Assembly (NCBI GenBank): GCA_025458465.1
Contig: JALOSK010000062.1
Coordinates: 1 to 10,855 of the forward strand
DNA from: Sandarakinorhabdus sp.
GTDB lineage: Bacteria > Pseudomonadota > Alphaproteobacteria > Sphingomonadales > Sphingomonadaceae
Reading direction: 5' to 3'
DNA: 10,855 bases
The notes under the pieces: generated by a model
What the model was told of the DNA's origin: nothing
Database searches by the model: none
The model's input: only the letters and a program-made list of their open reading frames with translations
Translations under genes and position numbers: made by a program
In this document: piece by piece, positions 1-7,798 of the stretch
Numbering within the stretch: the stretch's first letter is position 1
Layout of the letters: every line of letters begins with the position of its first letter

Positions 1-662
1 AGGCAGGCATGTTCGGGCGCATGGCCGCGGCCCACCACCACCTGCCACTGGCGTGCGCCGATGCTGAGCACATCGCCATCGCGCAGCCGCTTGAAGCCGG
101 CCGGCATCTTCGAAATGATCTTGCCGAAACTGCCCCAGGCCTTGGCCTTCATCGCCGCCACCTGCTCCTCGCTCCAGCCGGCGCGCACCGAAAAGGCGAT
201 GGCTTCTTCCGGCGGCGCGTCGCGCACATCAAGGATGAGCGTGCGGGCCAGCAGATATTCGGTGCGGGTGATTTCCAGCGGCACGTCGAACTTGCGGCAC
301 AGCCAGCCGGCCATGCCGAGGTGATCGGGGTGATAATGGGTCACGATCACCCGGCCCACCGGCTTGGCCTTGAGCGGGCCGGCAAACAGTGCCTCCCACG
401 CCGCCTTGCTGGCCGGCAGGCCCACACCAGTATCCACGATGGCCCAGTGATCGCCGGCATCCAGCACCCACAGGTTGATGTGATCCAGCCCGAACGGCAG
501 CCCCATGCGCACCCACAGCACGCCCGGCGCCACTTCATGCGCCTCCCCCGGCCCCGGCACCCAGCGGCCACACGGGTAGGTGAGGCCGTTGCGCTCCTCG
601 GGTTCGCGCGCTTCCGTGCTGGTCTGGCCAACGGGGATGGGATTGAGCGGCGGCGGTTCCAT
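1..662 (-). CDS. MBL-fold metallo-hydrolase, 3' end beyond the window
   Basis: Reading the minus strand from the ATG at 662 gives 220 uninterrupted codons to the window edge, so the C-terminus is missing. The protein has the metallo-beta-lactamase fold signature: a first strand region ending VLDAGDHWAIVDTGVG (about residues 66-81), the metal-binding motif THYHPDHLG at 108-116 (His109, His111, Asp113, His114), and a further candidate ligand His in GRGHAPEH near 211-218. Such enzymes hydrolyse esters, lactones or thioesters with two metal ions; the substrate cannot be told from the sequence. There is no signal peptide, so it is likely cytoplasmic. An in-frame TAG lies four codons before the ATG, which makes this the most upstream ATG, although no good Shine-Dalgarno sequence precedes it (an AGGAGAG lies about 30 bases upstream, too far). 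It is divergent from the HAD gene, with about 95 bases between the starts. Confidence 0.88.
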   Translation of the reverse strand, partial: MEPPPLNPIPVGQTSTEAREPEERNGLTYPCGRWVPGPGEAHEVAPGVLWVRMGLPFGLDHINLWVLDAGDHWAIVDTGVGLPASKAAWEALFAGPLKAKPVGRVIVTHYHPDHLGMAGWLCRKFDVPLEITRTEYLLARTLILDVRDAPPEEAIAFSVRAGWSEEQVAAMKAKAWGSFGKIISKMPAGFKRLRDGDVLSIGARQWQVVVGRGHAPEHAC

Positions 663-757
663 GATCCACGGCTAGCGCGGGGCCGGTGTGGCGTCGACTC
701 TCCTTGCCGACAGGATGGGGAGCGGGCATTTGAGCCGCGCAAACTGTGGAGAGGCGC

Positions 758-1411
758 GTGAAACTGGCGGTATTCGATTGTGACGGGACGCTGATCGACA
801 GCCAGGTCAACATCATCCGGGCGATGGAGAGCAGCTTTGCCCGCCACGCCCTGCCCGCGCCCGATCCGCACGCCACACGGCGGATCGTGGGCCTTTCGCT
901 GGTGGAGGCCATGCAGGCGCTGCTGCCGGATGCCGAACCCGCCCTGCACATCAGCCTGGCCGAGGATTACAAGACCGCCTTTCAGCGCCTGCGCGCCGAT
1001 CGCAGCCTGGATGCCGAGCCGCTCTACCCCGGCATTCGCCGCCTGCTGGATGCGCTGGACGGCGATGGCTGGCTGCTGGCGGTGGCCACCGGCAAATCCG
1101 ATCGCGGGTTGAAGCTGGCGCTGGAACATCACGGCATCCACCATCTGTTCGTGAGCCTGCAAACCGCCGACCGTCACCCATCCAAGCCGCACCCATCGAT
1201 GCTCCGCACCGCGCTGGCAGAGGCGGGCACCACGGCCGACCGCGCCGTGATGATCGGCGACACGGTGTTCGATATCGCCATGGGCGGCGCTGCCGGCGTG
1301 CGCAGCATCGGGGTGGACTGGGGCTATCACGAGGCCCACGAACTGCTGGAGGCTGGCGCGACGCACGTGGCGGCTGATGCCGGGCATTTGCTGGAGCTGC
1401 TGAATGGCTGA
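758..1411 (+). CDS. HAD-superfamily hydrolase (phosphoglycolate phosphatase-like)
   Basis: A 217-residue haloacid dehalogenase phosphatase with all four motifs: DCDGT at 7-11 (nucleophile Asp7, acid/base Asp9), Thr111 in the VATGKSD segment, Lys143 in SKPHPS, and the acidic pair in IGDTVFDIA (Asp168, Asp172). The residues between motifs I and II form an alpha-helical cap of subclass I, as in phosphoglycolate phosphatase and beta-phosphoglucomutase. It probably removes phosphate from a small sugar or acid phosphate in the cytoplasm; the exact substrate is unknown. I chose the GTG at 758 because GGAGAGG lies just upstream at 748-754 and the resulting MKLAVFDCDGT start is typical; a GTG at 746 would add four residues but would swallow that ribosome site. 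The stop overlaps the next gene by eight bases, so it likely heads the operon that runs to the ATP12 gene. Confidence 0.9.
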   Translation: MKLAVFDCDGTLIDSQVNIIRAMESSFARHALPAPDPHATRRIVGLSLVEAMQALLPDAEPALHISLAEDYKTAFQRLRADRSLDAEPLYPGIRRLLDALDGDGWLLAVATGKSDRGLKLALEHHGIHHLFVSLQTADRHPSKPHPSMLRTALAEAGTTADRAVMIGDTVFDIAMGGAAGVRSIGVDWGYHEAHELLEAGATHVAADAGHLLELLNG

Positions 1412-1616
1412 CGAGGACATGCCGGGCTCAGCCGAGATGCCGGGCTCTGCCGAGATGTTCATATCGCTGCTGTTCGGCGGCATTTTCGTGGTGCTGGCGC
1501 GGCGGAGCAGCGCCGCCGGAGAGAACGGCGAGATTGCCACCGTGCTGTTCTGGGGCGCGGCCATCCTGCAGTTCGCGCTGGCCTTCGTCTTGCTGTGGCG
1601 CGGCCGGCGCGGCTAA
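1404..1616 (+). CDS. small two-helix membrane protein with MPGSAE repeat
   Basis: I do not recognise this 70-residue protein. Residues 6-17 are MPGSAE twice in tandem, followed by a hydrophobic segment (about 19-33, MFISLLFGGIFVVLARR), a short polar loop with Gly, Asn and Glu, a second hydrophobic segment (about 45-65) and a basic end WRGRRG, so a small inner-membrane hairpin protein is likely. The ATG at 1404 overlaps the HAD stop by eight bases and has GGAG at 1393-1396 at good spacing, which suggests translational coupling. A shorter start at the ATG at 1455, just after the repeat, would also leave both helices intact. Two short membrane proteins in a row before an F1 assembly chaperone suggest, but do not prove, a link to ATP synthase or the energy-converting membrane. 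Confidence 0.65.
   Translation: MADEDMPGSAEMPGSAEMFISLLFGGIFVVLARRSSAAGENGEIATVLFWGAAILQFALAFVLLWRGRRG
1419..1454 (+). repeat. 18-bp tandem duplication (MPGSAE x2)
   Basis: Two adjacent 18-base units, 1419-1436 and 1437-1454, differ by a single base (TCA versus TCT for the same Ser) and encode MPGSAE twice. Each unit begins with ATG, and a third ATG follows directly at 1455, so three in-frame ATG codons lie 18 bases apart at the start of the small membrane protein gene. This looks like a recent slippage duplication that keeps the frame. Confidence 0.9.
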
Positions 1617-1628
1617 GGCGGATGCGCC

Positions 1629-1832
1629 ATGGCTGATGCCCCCCTGCCCCCCAAAGAAGCGAAGAAACGCTATCTGATCTTCCTGGCCGTGCGGCTGTTT
1701 GGCCTTGCCATCATGGCGCTGGGCGCGTGGCTGGGGCGCGATCACGGCCAGGCCGTGGGCATGGGCGTGATCCTGTTGGGCGGCCTGTCGCTGTTCATCC
1801 GGCCGCGCCACCTGGGGTTGACCCGCAAATGA
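1629..1832 (+). CDS. small two-helix membrane protein next to ATP12
   Basis: A 67-residue protein of unknown function: a short Pro/Lys-rich cytoplasmic start (MADAPLPPKEAKKR), a hydrophobic helix at about 15-35, a short loop GRDHGQAVG, a second helix at about 43-58 and a basic tail RPRHLGLTRK. The pattern suggests both ends on the cytoplasmic side. It starts 12 bases after the previous stop, with GGCGG before the ATG. Its stop overlaps the start of the ATP12 gene in an ATGA arrangement, so the two are very probably translated together. I cannot assign it to a named family. Functional coupling to F1Fo assembly is an inference from position only. Confidence 0.75.
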   Translation: MADAPLPPKEAKKRYLIFLAVRLFGLAIMALGAWLGRDHGQAVGMGVILLGGLSLFIRPRHLGLTRK

Positions 1833-2536
1833 AGCGCTTCTGGAAAAGCACGGCGGTGGTGCCGGCCGACGCTGGCCCGCCACCATTCTGGACTGTGGCG
1901 CTGGACGGCCGCCCGGTGCGCACGCCGGCCCGCGCGGCACTGGCCGTGCCTGGCGCGGCGCTGGCCGAAGCGATCGCCGCCGAATGGGACGCGCAGGGCG
2001 ACACGATCAACCCGCGCGCCATGCCACTCACCGGGCTGGCCAATGCCGCCATCGATCGGGTCGCGCCCGACAGCGCAGCCTTCGCCGCCCGGCTGGCCGC
2101 CTATGGCGAAAGCGAGCTGATCGCCTATCGCGCCGACGGACCGCAAGGCCTGCTGGCAGCGCAAGCCGCGGCATGGGACCCGTGGGTGGATTGGTTCGCA
2201 AGGCGCTTCGATGCCGCCCTCACCCTCACCACCGGGATCATGCACGTGGCACAGCCGCCCGAAACGCTGGCCCGCATCCGCGCCGCCTTCGCCGGCTTCA
2301 CGCCATTTCAGCTGGCCGGGCTCGATCCGGTGGTGGGCATCACCGGTTCCGCTGTGCTGGCGCTGGCCGTGGCAGACGGCGAACTGGACGCCGTGGCCGC
2401 CCATGACATCGCCCACGTCGACGCCCGCTGGCAGGAAGAACAATGGGGACGCGACCCGCTGGCGGAAAAGGCCGAGGCCGCCCGCCGCGCCGATCTTGAT
2501 GCGGCGATCACCTTCCTGCGGCTGTTGGCAGGATAG
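1829..2536 (+). CDS. ATP12-family F1 ATP synthase assembly chaperone
   Basis: A 235-residue protein of the ATP12 family. In mitochondria, members hold the F1 alpha subunit until it joins the alpha/beta hexamer; alphaproteobacteria carry homologues presumed to do the same in the cytoplasm. Visible hallmarks are the N-terminal substrate-like strand region WTVALDGRPVRTPAR (21-35), the block AEWDAQGDTINPRAMPLTGL (51-70), the segment around AYGESELIAYRADGP (91-105), a C-terminal helical domain with FQLAGLDPVVGITGSAVLALA (160-180), and the tail HVDARWQEEQWGRDPLAEKAEA (196-217). Length is normal for the bacterial family. The ATG at 1829 overlaps the preceding TGA by four bases, and the sequence from MKRFW matches the usual start; in-frame codons further upstream lie inside the previous gene and are rejected. 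It ends the HAD-to-ATP12 operon; pccB begins 61 bases later. Confidence 0.93.
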   Translation: MKRFWKSTAVVPADAGPPPFWTVALDGRPVRTPARAALAVPGAALAEAIAAEWDAQGDTINPRAMPLTGLANAAIDRVAPDSAAFAARLAAYGESELIAYRADGPQGLLAAQAAAWDPWVDWFARRFDAALTLTTGIMHVAQPPETLARIRAAFAGFTPFQLAGLDPVVGITGSAVLALAVADGELDAVAAHDIAHVDARWQEEQWGRDPLAEKAEAARRADLDAAITFLRLLAG

Positions 2537-2547
2537 CCAATCGCCTC

Positions 2548-2575
2548 TTGCCCCAAATGGTCCACTTGCTAGGGG
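2548..2575 (+). promoter_or_regulatory. possible sigma-70-like promoter for pccB
   Basis: The 61-base gap before pccB holds TTGCCC (2548-2553), 16 bases, then TAGGGG (2570-2575), a weak match to -35 and -10 elements. A start near 2582 would give a very short leader before the ribosome site AAGGGAG at 2584-2590. Read-through from the ATP12 operon is an equally good explanation. Confidence 0.25.
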
Positions 2576-2597
2576 ATGGCCGTAAGGGAGAGCATCG

Positions 2598-4130
2598 ATG
2601 CTGAAGCAACTGGAAGAACTGGAACGTCGCCGCGCCGCCGCCCGCCTTGGCGGCGGGGAAAAGCGCATCGCCGCCCAGCACGCCAAGGGCCGGCTGACCG
2701 CGCGGGAACGGCTGGACATATTGCTTGATCCCGGCAGCTTCGAAGAGCTCGACATGTATGTGGAGCACAACTGCACCGATTTCGGCATGGCTGAAACGGT
2801 GATCCCCGGCGATGGCGTCGTCACCGGCAGCGGCACCATCAACGGCCGGCTGGTGTTCGTGTTTTCCCAGGATTTCACCGTGTTCGGCGGTTCACTTTCC
2901 GAACGTCATGCCCAGAAGATCTGCAAGATCATGGACATGGCGATGAAAGTTGGCGCGCCTGTCATCGGCCTGAACGACAGCGGCGGCGCCCGCATCCAGG
3001 AAGGCGTGGCCAGCCTTGGCGGCTATGCCGAGGTGTTCCAGCGCAACGTGCTGGCATCGGGCGTGGTGCCGCAGATCTCGCTGATCATGGGCCCCTGCGC
3101 CGGCGGTGCGGTGTACAGCCCGGCGATGACCGACTTCATCTTCATGGTGAAGGATAGCAGCTACATGTTCGTCACCGGGCCAGACGTGGTGAAGACGGTG
3201 ACCAACGAGGTGGTCACGCAAGAGGAACTGGGCGGCGCCATCACCCACAGCACCAAATCGGGTGTCGCCGATCTGGCGCTGGAGGACGATATCGACGCCC
3301 TGCTGCGCACCCGCACGTTCTTCGATTATCTGCCGCTCAACAACCGCGAGGACGCGCCGTTCCGCCCGACCAGCGATGATCCGTTGCGCGTTGACGAAAG
3401 CCTGGACACGCTGATCCCGGCCAGCGCCGCCAAGCCCTATGACATGCACGAGCTGATCAGCAAGGTGGCCGACGATGGCGACTTCTTCGAGCTGCAGCCC
3501 GGCCATGCCGGCAACATCATCATCGGTTTCGCCCGTATCGAAGGCCACACGGTGGGCATCGTTGCCAACCAGCCGATGGTGCTGGCCGGCTGCCTCGACA
3601 TCAATGCCAGCAAGAAGGCCGGGCGCTTCGTGCGCTTCTGCGATGCCTTCAACATCCCGATCGTGACGTTCGTCGATGTGCCCGGCTTCCTGCCAGGCGT
3701 GGCGCAGGAATATGGCGGCATCATCAAACATGGCGCCAAATTGCTGTTCGCCTATGCCGAAGCCACCGTGCCCAAGATCACCGTGATCACCCGCAAGGCC
3801 TATGGCGGCGCCTATGACGTGATGGCATCAAAGCACCTGCGCGGCGATCTGAACTATGCCTGGCCCACCGCCGAAATCGCCGTGATGGGCGCCAAGGGCG
3901 CGGTGGAGATCATCTTCCGCCAGGATATCGGCGACAAGGACAAGATCGCAGCACGCACCGCCGAATATGAAGCCCGCTTTGCCAATCCGTTCGTGGCGGC
4001 ATCCAAGGGCTTCATCGACGAGGTGATCATGCCGCACGCCACCCGGCGGCGCATTGCGCTGGGGCTCAGGAAACTTCGCACCAAGACCCTTGAGAACCCT
4101 TGGAAAAAGCACGATAACATCCCGCTGTAA
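2598..4130 (+). CDS. pccB: propionyl-CoA carboxylase beta subunit (carboxyltransferase)
   Basis: A 510-residue acyl-CoA carboxylase carboxyltransferase, usual length for PccB. It moves the carboxyl group from carboxybiotin on PccA to propionyl-CoA, giving methylmalonyl-CoA in the cytoplasm. Two crotonase-like halves are visible. The N-terminal half carries the CoA-side glycine pair in [11 protein letters not shown] (126-136) and [14 protein letters not shown] (164-177). The C-terminal half carries [10 protein letters not shown] (358-367), the second glycine pair in [14 protein letters not shown] (400-413) and [20 protein letters not shown] (421-440). Asp407 in GGAYD appears to match the residue that favours propionyl over acetyl substrates in Streptomyces PccB (alignment by eye). 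The ending KKHDNIPL is typical. The ATG at 2598 is preceded by AAGGGAGAG at good spacing. The partner subunit pccA lies about 1.56 kb downstream instead of directly adjacent. Confidence 0.96.
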   Translation: MLKQLEELERRRAAARLGGGEKRIAAQHAKGRLTARERLDILLDPGSFEELDMYVEHNCTDFGMAETVIPGDGVVTGSGTINGRLVFVFSQDFTVFGGSLSERHAQKICKIMDMAMKVGAPVIGLNDSGGARIQEGVASLGGYAEVFQRNVLASGVVPQISLIMGPCAGGAVYSPAMTDFIFMVKDSSYMFVTGPDVVKTVTNEVVTQEELGGAITHSTKSGVADLALEDDIDALLRTRTFFDYLPLNNREDAPFRPTSDDPLRVDESLDTLIPASAAKPYDMHELISKVADDGDFFELQPGHAGNIIIGFARIEGHTVGIVANQPMVLAGCLDINASKKAGRFVRFCDAFNIPIVTFVDVPGFLPGVAQEYGGIIKHGAKLLFAYAEATVPKITVITRKAYGGAYDVMASKHLRGDLNYAWPTAEIAVMGAKGAVEIIFRQDIGDKDKIAARTAEYEARFANPFVAASKGFIDEVIMPHATRRRIALGLRKLRTKTLENPWKKHDNIPL

Positions 4131-4142
4131 CGGGGGTGCGCC

Positions 4143-4226
4143 ATGAGCAACGGCAAGATTGGAATCGGCTTCGTCATTGGCCTGGCTGTGGGGATGTTGC
4201 TCTACAAGCTGGTTCTGGGCGGCTGA
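4143..4226 (+). CDS. 27-residue single-helix membrane microprotein
   Basis: An ORF of 28 codons starting 12 bases after the pccB stop. It encodes MSNGKIGIGFVIGLAVGML followed by LYKLVLGG. Residues 6-20 form a glycine-rich hydrophobic helix with GxxxG-like spacing, flanked by Lys5 and Lys22, the layout of a one-pass membrane microprotein. GGGGG just upstream (about 4132-4136) can serve as the ribosome site. Codon use looks real: by hand count about 80% of third positions are G or C, while second positions are T-rich as expected for membrane helices. I do not know its function. Its position suggests co-expression with pccB and perhaps an accessory role, but this is inference. Confidence 0.6.
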   Translation: MSNGKIGIGFVIGLAVGMLLYKLVLGG

Positions 4227-4268
4227 CGCTGGCGTCGACGGCCCTCACCCGGTATGGGCCTGTGCGCG

Positions 4269-4736
4269 ATGCCCGATACTTATCTCGTCTGGAAATTCCT
4301 GCACATCACCGGGGTGGTGATGCTGATGGGCAACATCACCGTCACGGCGATCTGGAAGTTCTTCGCAGATCGTGATGGCCGCCCGCAGGTGCTTGGTTTT
4401 GCACAGAAACTCATCACCTACACCGATTGGTCGATGACGGTGTGGGGAGTCGTGCTCACCATGGCCGGCGGCTATGGCCTCGCCATCGAAGGCGGCTTTC
4501 CGCTGCTGTCCGGCTGGCTTTTGTGGGCACAGATCTGTTTCGTGGTGGCCGGCTTGATCTGGATGGGCCTGATCGTGCCGATCCAGATCCGCAGCGCCCG
4601 GCTGGCCCGCCAGTTCGGCGGCGGCCCCGTGCCTGAGGAATACAAGTCATTGTCGAAGAAATGGATTTTCTGGGGACTCGTGTCCACCGTGCCACTGCTG
4701 GCGGCGCTGTGGTTGATGATCGCGCAGCCGCTGTGA
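4269..4736 (+). CDS. DUF2269-type integral membrane protein
   Basis: A 155-residue protein with four predicted membrane helices at about residues 5-28, 47-70, 82-105 and 132-151. The first helix carries His12 in WKFLHITGVVMLMGN, like the LHxxGxxxxxG pattern at the start of DUF2269 (predicted integral membrane) proteins and other four-helix families that may bind haem or metal. The loop between helices 3 and 4 is basic and polar (IQIRSARLARQF, then a KSLSKK stretch). No enzymatic function is established for the family. I prefer the ATG at 4269, giving MPDTYLVWKFLH; an ATG at 4254 would add five residues, and neither has a strong ribosome site. It lies 42 bases after the microprotein and could share its transcript with pccB. 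A short inverted repeat overlaps its stop. Confidence 0.8.
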   Translation: MPDTYLVWKFLHITGVVMLMGNITVTAIWKFFADRDGRPQVLGFAQKLITYTDWSMTVWGVVLTMAGGYGLAIEGGFPLLSGWLLWAQICFVVAGLIWMGLIVPIQIRSARLARQFGGGPVPEEYKSLSKKWIFWGLVSTVPLLAALWLMIAQPL

Positions 4737-4753
4737 TGCCGGCTTGACGGCAT
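4736..4753 (+). other. short inverted repeat at the DUF2269 gene end
   Basis: ATGCCG (4736-4741) and CGGCAT (4748-4753) form a six-base stem with a GCTTGA loop, overlapping the stop codon of the DUF2269-type gene. No T-run follows, so a full terminator is doubtful; it could give partial termination or protect the 3' end. Confidence 0.35.
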
Positions 4754-4787
4754 TGTGACGCTTCGGTTGCAGAAAAAAGACTCTTGA

Positions 4788-4826
4788 ATGACAGTTTGAT
4801 GACATAACTGTTGCATTGGCATGACA
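4788..4826 (+). promoter_or_regulatory. phased ATGACA direct repeats before urcA-family gene
   Basis: The hexamer ATGACA occurs at 4788-4793, 4799-4804 and 4821-4826, spaced 11 and 22 bases apart, on one face of the helix. They lie in a locally AT-richer 130-base gap that must carry the promoter of the UrcA-family gene. I could not place a convincing -35/-10 pair. The repeats may be a regulator binding site; this is a guess from spacing. Confidence 0.3.
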
Positions 4827-4868
4827 ACGCGCGCATCATCCTTCCATCAGCGATTGGGAGGTCATGCG

Positions 4869-5180
4869 ATGCGTATTCTGATCACGGCGATGATGGCAGC
4901 AGCCCTGGCGGCGCCGGCCATGGCGGCAGGCCCCGGATATGAAGAAAGCCGCGTGCGGGTGCAGACGGCGGATCTCGATCTGGCCAGCACGGATGGTCAG
5001 CGCGCGCTTGAACGCCGTGTGGAAATGGCACTGGCGCGCCTCTGCGGCACCCCGGTGTTCCACAGCCGCGATGAACTGGCCGAACTGGATGCCTGCCGCG
5101 CCGACGCAATGAAGGCCGCAGCCCCGCAGATCGAAGCGGCGCGCGCGCGTCAGGCAGTCACGGTTGCCGTGAACCGCTGA
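4869..5180 (+). CDS. UrcA-family exported protein
   Basis: A 103-residue protein with a clear signal peptide (MRILITAMMAAALAAPAMAA, cleavage probably after residue 19 or 20) and a small mature domain. The mature part begins with VRVQTADLDLASTDGQRALERRVEMALARLC and has two cysteines, Cys59 in RLCGT and Cys76 in LDACRADAM, which probably form a disulfide in the periplasm. The pattern of a beta strand, YADLDL-like segment, long helix and paired cysteines is that of the UrcA family, common in sphingomonads and Caulobacter relatives; its biochemical role is unknown. The ATG at 4869 is fixed by GGGAGG at 4856-4861, seven bases upstream; an upstream in-frame ATG at 4821 would bury the signal peptide. 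A hairpin terminator follows, so the gene is probably its own unit or the end of the pccB one. Confidence 0.85.
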   Translation: MRILITAMMAAALAAPAMAAGPGYEESRVRVQTADLDLASTDGQRALERRVEMALARLCGTPVFHSRDELAELDACRADAMKAAAPQIEAARARQAVTVAVNR

Positions 5181-5191
5181 AACAGCTCAGG

Positions 5192-5236
5192 CTGCCGGCC
5201 CACCCCCGGCAGTCACAAGCCGCCAGTGTCTGGCGG
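5192..5236 (+). other. two perfect hairpins after the urcA-family gene
   Basis: Directly after the UrcA-family stop lie two perfect seven-base stems: CTGCCGG 5192-5198 with CCGGCAG 5206-5212 (loop CCCACCC), and CCGCCAG 5220-5226 with CTGGCGG 5230-5236 (loop TGT). Neither has a T-run. They precede the larger terminator hairpin and may stabilise the mRNA 3' end. Confidence 0.55.
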
Positions 5237-5242
5237 ATACGG

Positions 5243-5279
5243 GGCCGGCCGGGCAGCAATGCCCGCGCCGGCCTTCCTT
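5243..5279 (+). terminator. strong hairpin, likely rho-independent terminator
   Basis: A 12-base-pair stem made of GGCCGGC and CGGGC (5243-5254) pairs with GCCCG and GCCGGCC (5261-5265, 5267-5273), with one bulged C at 5266 and loop AGCAAT. TTCCTT follows at 5274-5279. It would end the plus-strand transcript that carries the UrcA-family gene, and so separates pccB transcription from pccA. Confidence 0.65.
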
Positions 5280-5286
5280 GTGCGCG

Positions 5287-5382
5287 TCATTTCGCAGACG
5301 GCGGGATCAGGCCGCGAAAGGTCACCGGTTCGCCGGTGAGCGCAACAAGAGCAGTCGCGATCGTTTCGATGAACAGGCGCAT
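5287..5382 (-). CDS. possible 31-residue small ORF
   Basis: From the ATG at 5382 the minus strand encodes a peptide beginning MRLFIETIATALVALTGEP and ending LIPPSAK. The first half is hydrophobic. By hand count GC at codon positions 1, 2 and 3 is about 61, 52 and 71%, the order expected of real codons in a GC-rich genome. No good ribosome site precedes the ATG, and the frame stays open further upstream, so the start is uncertain. It contains the TTCG-loop inverted repeat, which limits the codon argument. I know no family for it; it may be spurious. Confidence 0.25.
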   Translation of the reverse strand: MRLFIETIATALVALTGEPVTFRGLIPPSAK

Positions 5383-5411
5383 GATGCAGGAGGCCTCGAG
5401 AAAAGGGGGGA

Positions 5412-5521
5412 GGCCGGCGCTGCCCTGGGGGAAAGACAGCGCCGGCCCTTGCGGCCGTGGAGAAAGGGGAACCACGGCCGAGCGGGGCTGACGGCTGGTG
5501 TCACATCGGGGGGATGACACC
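5412..5521. ncRNA. candidate structured RNA: three hairpins in a row
   Basis: Three perfect inverted repeats follow each other: an 11-base stem 5412-5422/5437-5447, a nine-base stem 5452-5460/5472-5480 and a seven-base stem 5497-5503/5515-5521. Their loops are alike in composition: on the plus strand each holds a G-run followed by A (GGGGGA, GGGGA, GGGGGGA); on the minus strand each is a C/T-run such as TTCCCC. Seven GGA trinucleotides lie between 5388 and 5532. On the minus strand the 11-base stem is followed by TCCCCCCTTTT, a possible weak terminator. I found no convincing promoter for either strand, so both strand and boundaries are open. Confidence 0.35.
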
Positions 5522-5630
5522 GGGGGTGGGGAAGGCCGTCAGGGCCGCCTTTGATGCAAGCAGAATGGCGCACGCCCGAACGGAAGGGAAACGAACTGTC
5601 CCTGTCGCGGTCATCGCCAAAATCGATATG

Positions 5631-5658
5631 TTGCACCGCTGTGCCTGACCGCTATGGA
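5631..5658 (+). promoter_or_regulatory. candidate promoter of pccA
   Basis: TTGCAC (5631-5636), a 16-base spacer and TATGGA (5653-5658) form a fair sigma-70-like pair. Transcription would begin near 5665, giving a leader of under 30 bases before the TTG start at 5692. A separate promoter is expected because a terminator lies upstream. Confidence 0.35.
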
Positions 5659-5691
5659 AGCAGCAGACGGGAGTTCCGGGAGCACCACGCC

Positions 5692-7695
<2,004 letters not shown>

Positions 7696-7798
7696 GCCGG
7701 CCGGCCCGAATTGTGCGGGAATGTAAAACCCCAGTCCCTTGCGAGGAATATCAGAGACTGCAGATAACCACCACAAACGATTAACCTTTCCAGGGTAT

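Larger units (their letters stand above)
5281..5630. other. gene-poor, hairpin-rich spacer upstream of pccA
   Basis: About 350 bases without a confident gene. It contains perfect inverted repeats at 5322-5339 (seven-base stem TCACCGG/CCGGTGA with TTCG loop), 5412-5447, 5452-5480 and 5497-5521, an AGGAGG at 5388-5393 with no start codon behind it, and a possible minus-strand small ORF at 5287-5382. No transposase remnant or tRNA is visible. A small RNA, a long leader of pccA or regulatory DNA are the options. Confidence 0.6.

Noticed and set aside
9..761. 250-codon plus-strand ORF at the left edge
   Set aside because: Antisense to the MBL-fold hydrolase; low-complexity His/Arg/Ala-rich translation without domains.
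347..1564. 405-codon minus-strand ORF across the MBL and HAD genes
   Set aside because: It crosses a recognised HAD gene on the other strand, and its last part lies in the wrong frame of the MBL hydrolase, whose true frame carries THYHPDHLG.
1742..2878. 378-codon minus-strand ORF opposite ATP12 and the pccB start
   Set aside because: It spans two recognised plus-strand genes and the gap between them and shows no domain.
2892..3731. 279-codon minus-strand ORF opposite pccB
   Set aside because: Shadow of a highly conserved carboxyltransferase; no independent evidence for it.
5322..5339. UUCG-tetraloop hairpin as a terminator
   Set aside because: The seven-base stem is perfect, but the closing pair is G-C and not the stable C(UUCG)G, and no T-run follows on either strand.
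5412..5521. CRISPR array or mobile-element ends
   Set aside because: The inverted repeats differ in sequence and length, there are no direct repeats with spacers, and no transposase or target-site duplication is seen.
5551..5691. N-terminal extension of pccA by 47 residues
   Set aside because: The extra residues are unlike any biotin carboxylase start, and the segment overlaps a plausible promoter and ribosome site; the TTG at 5692 gives the canonical protein.
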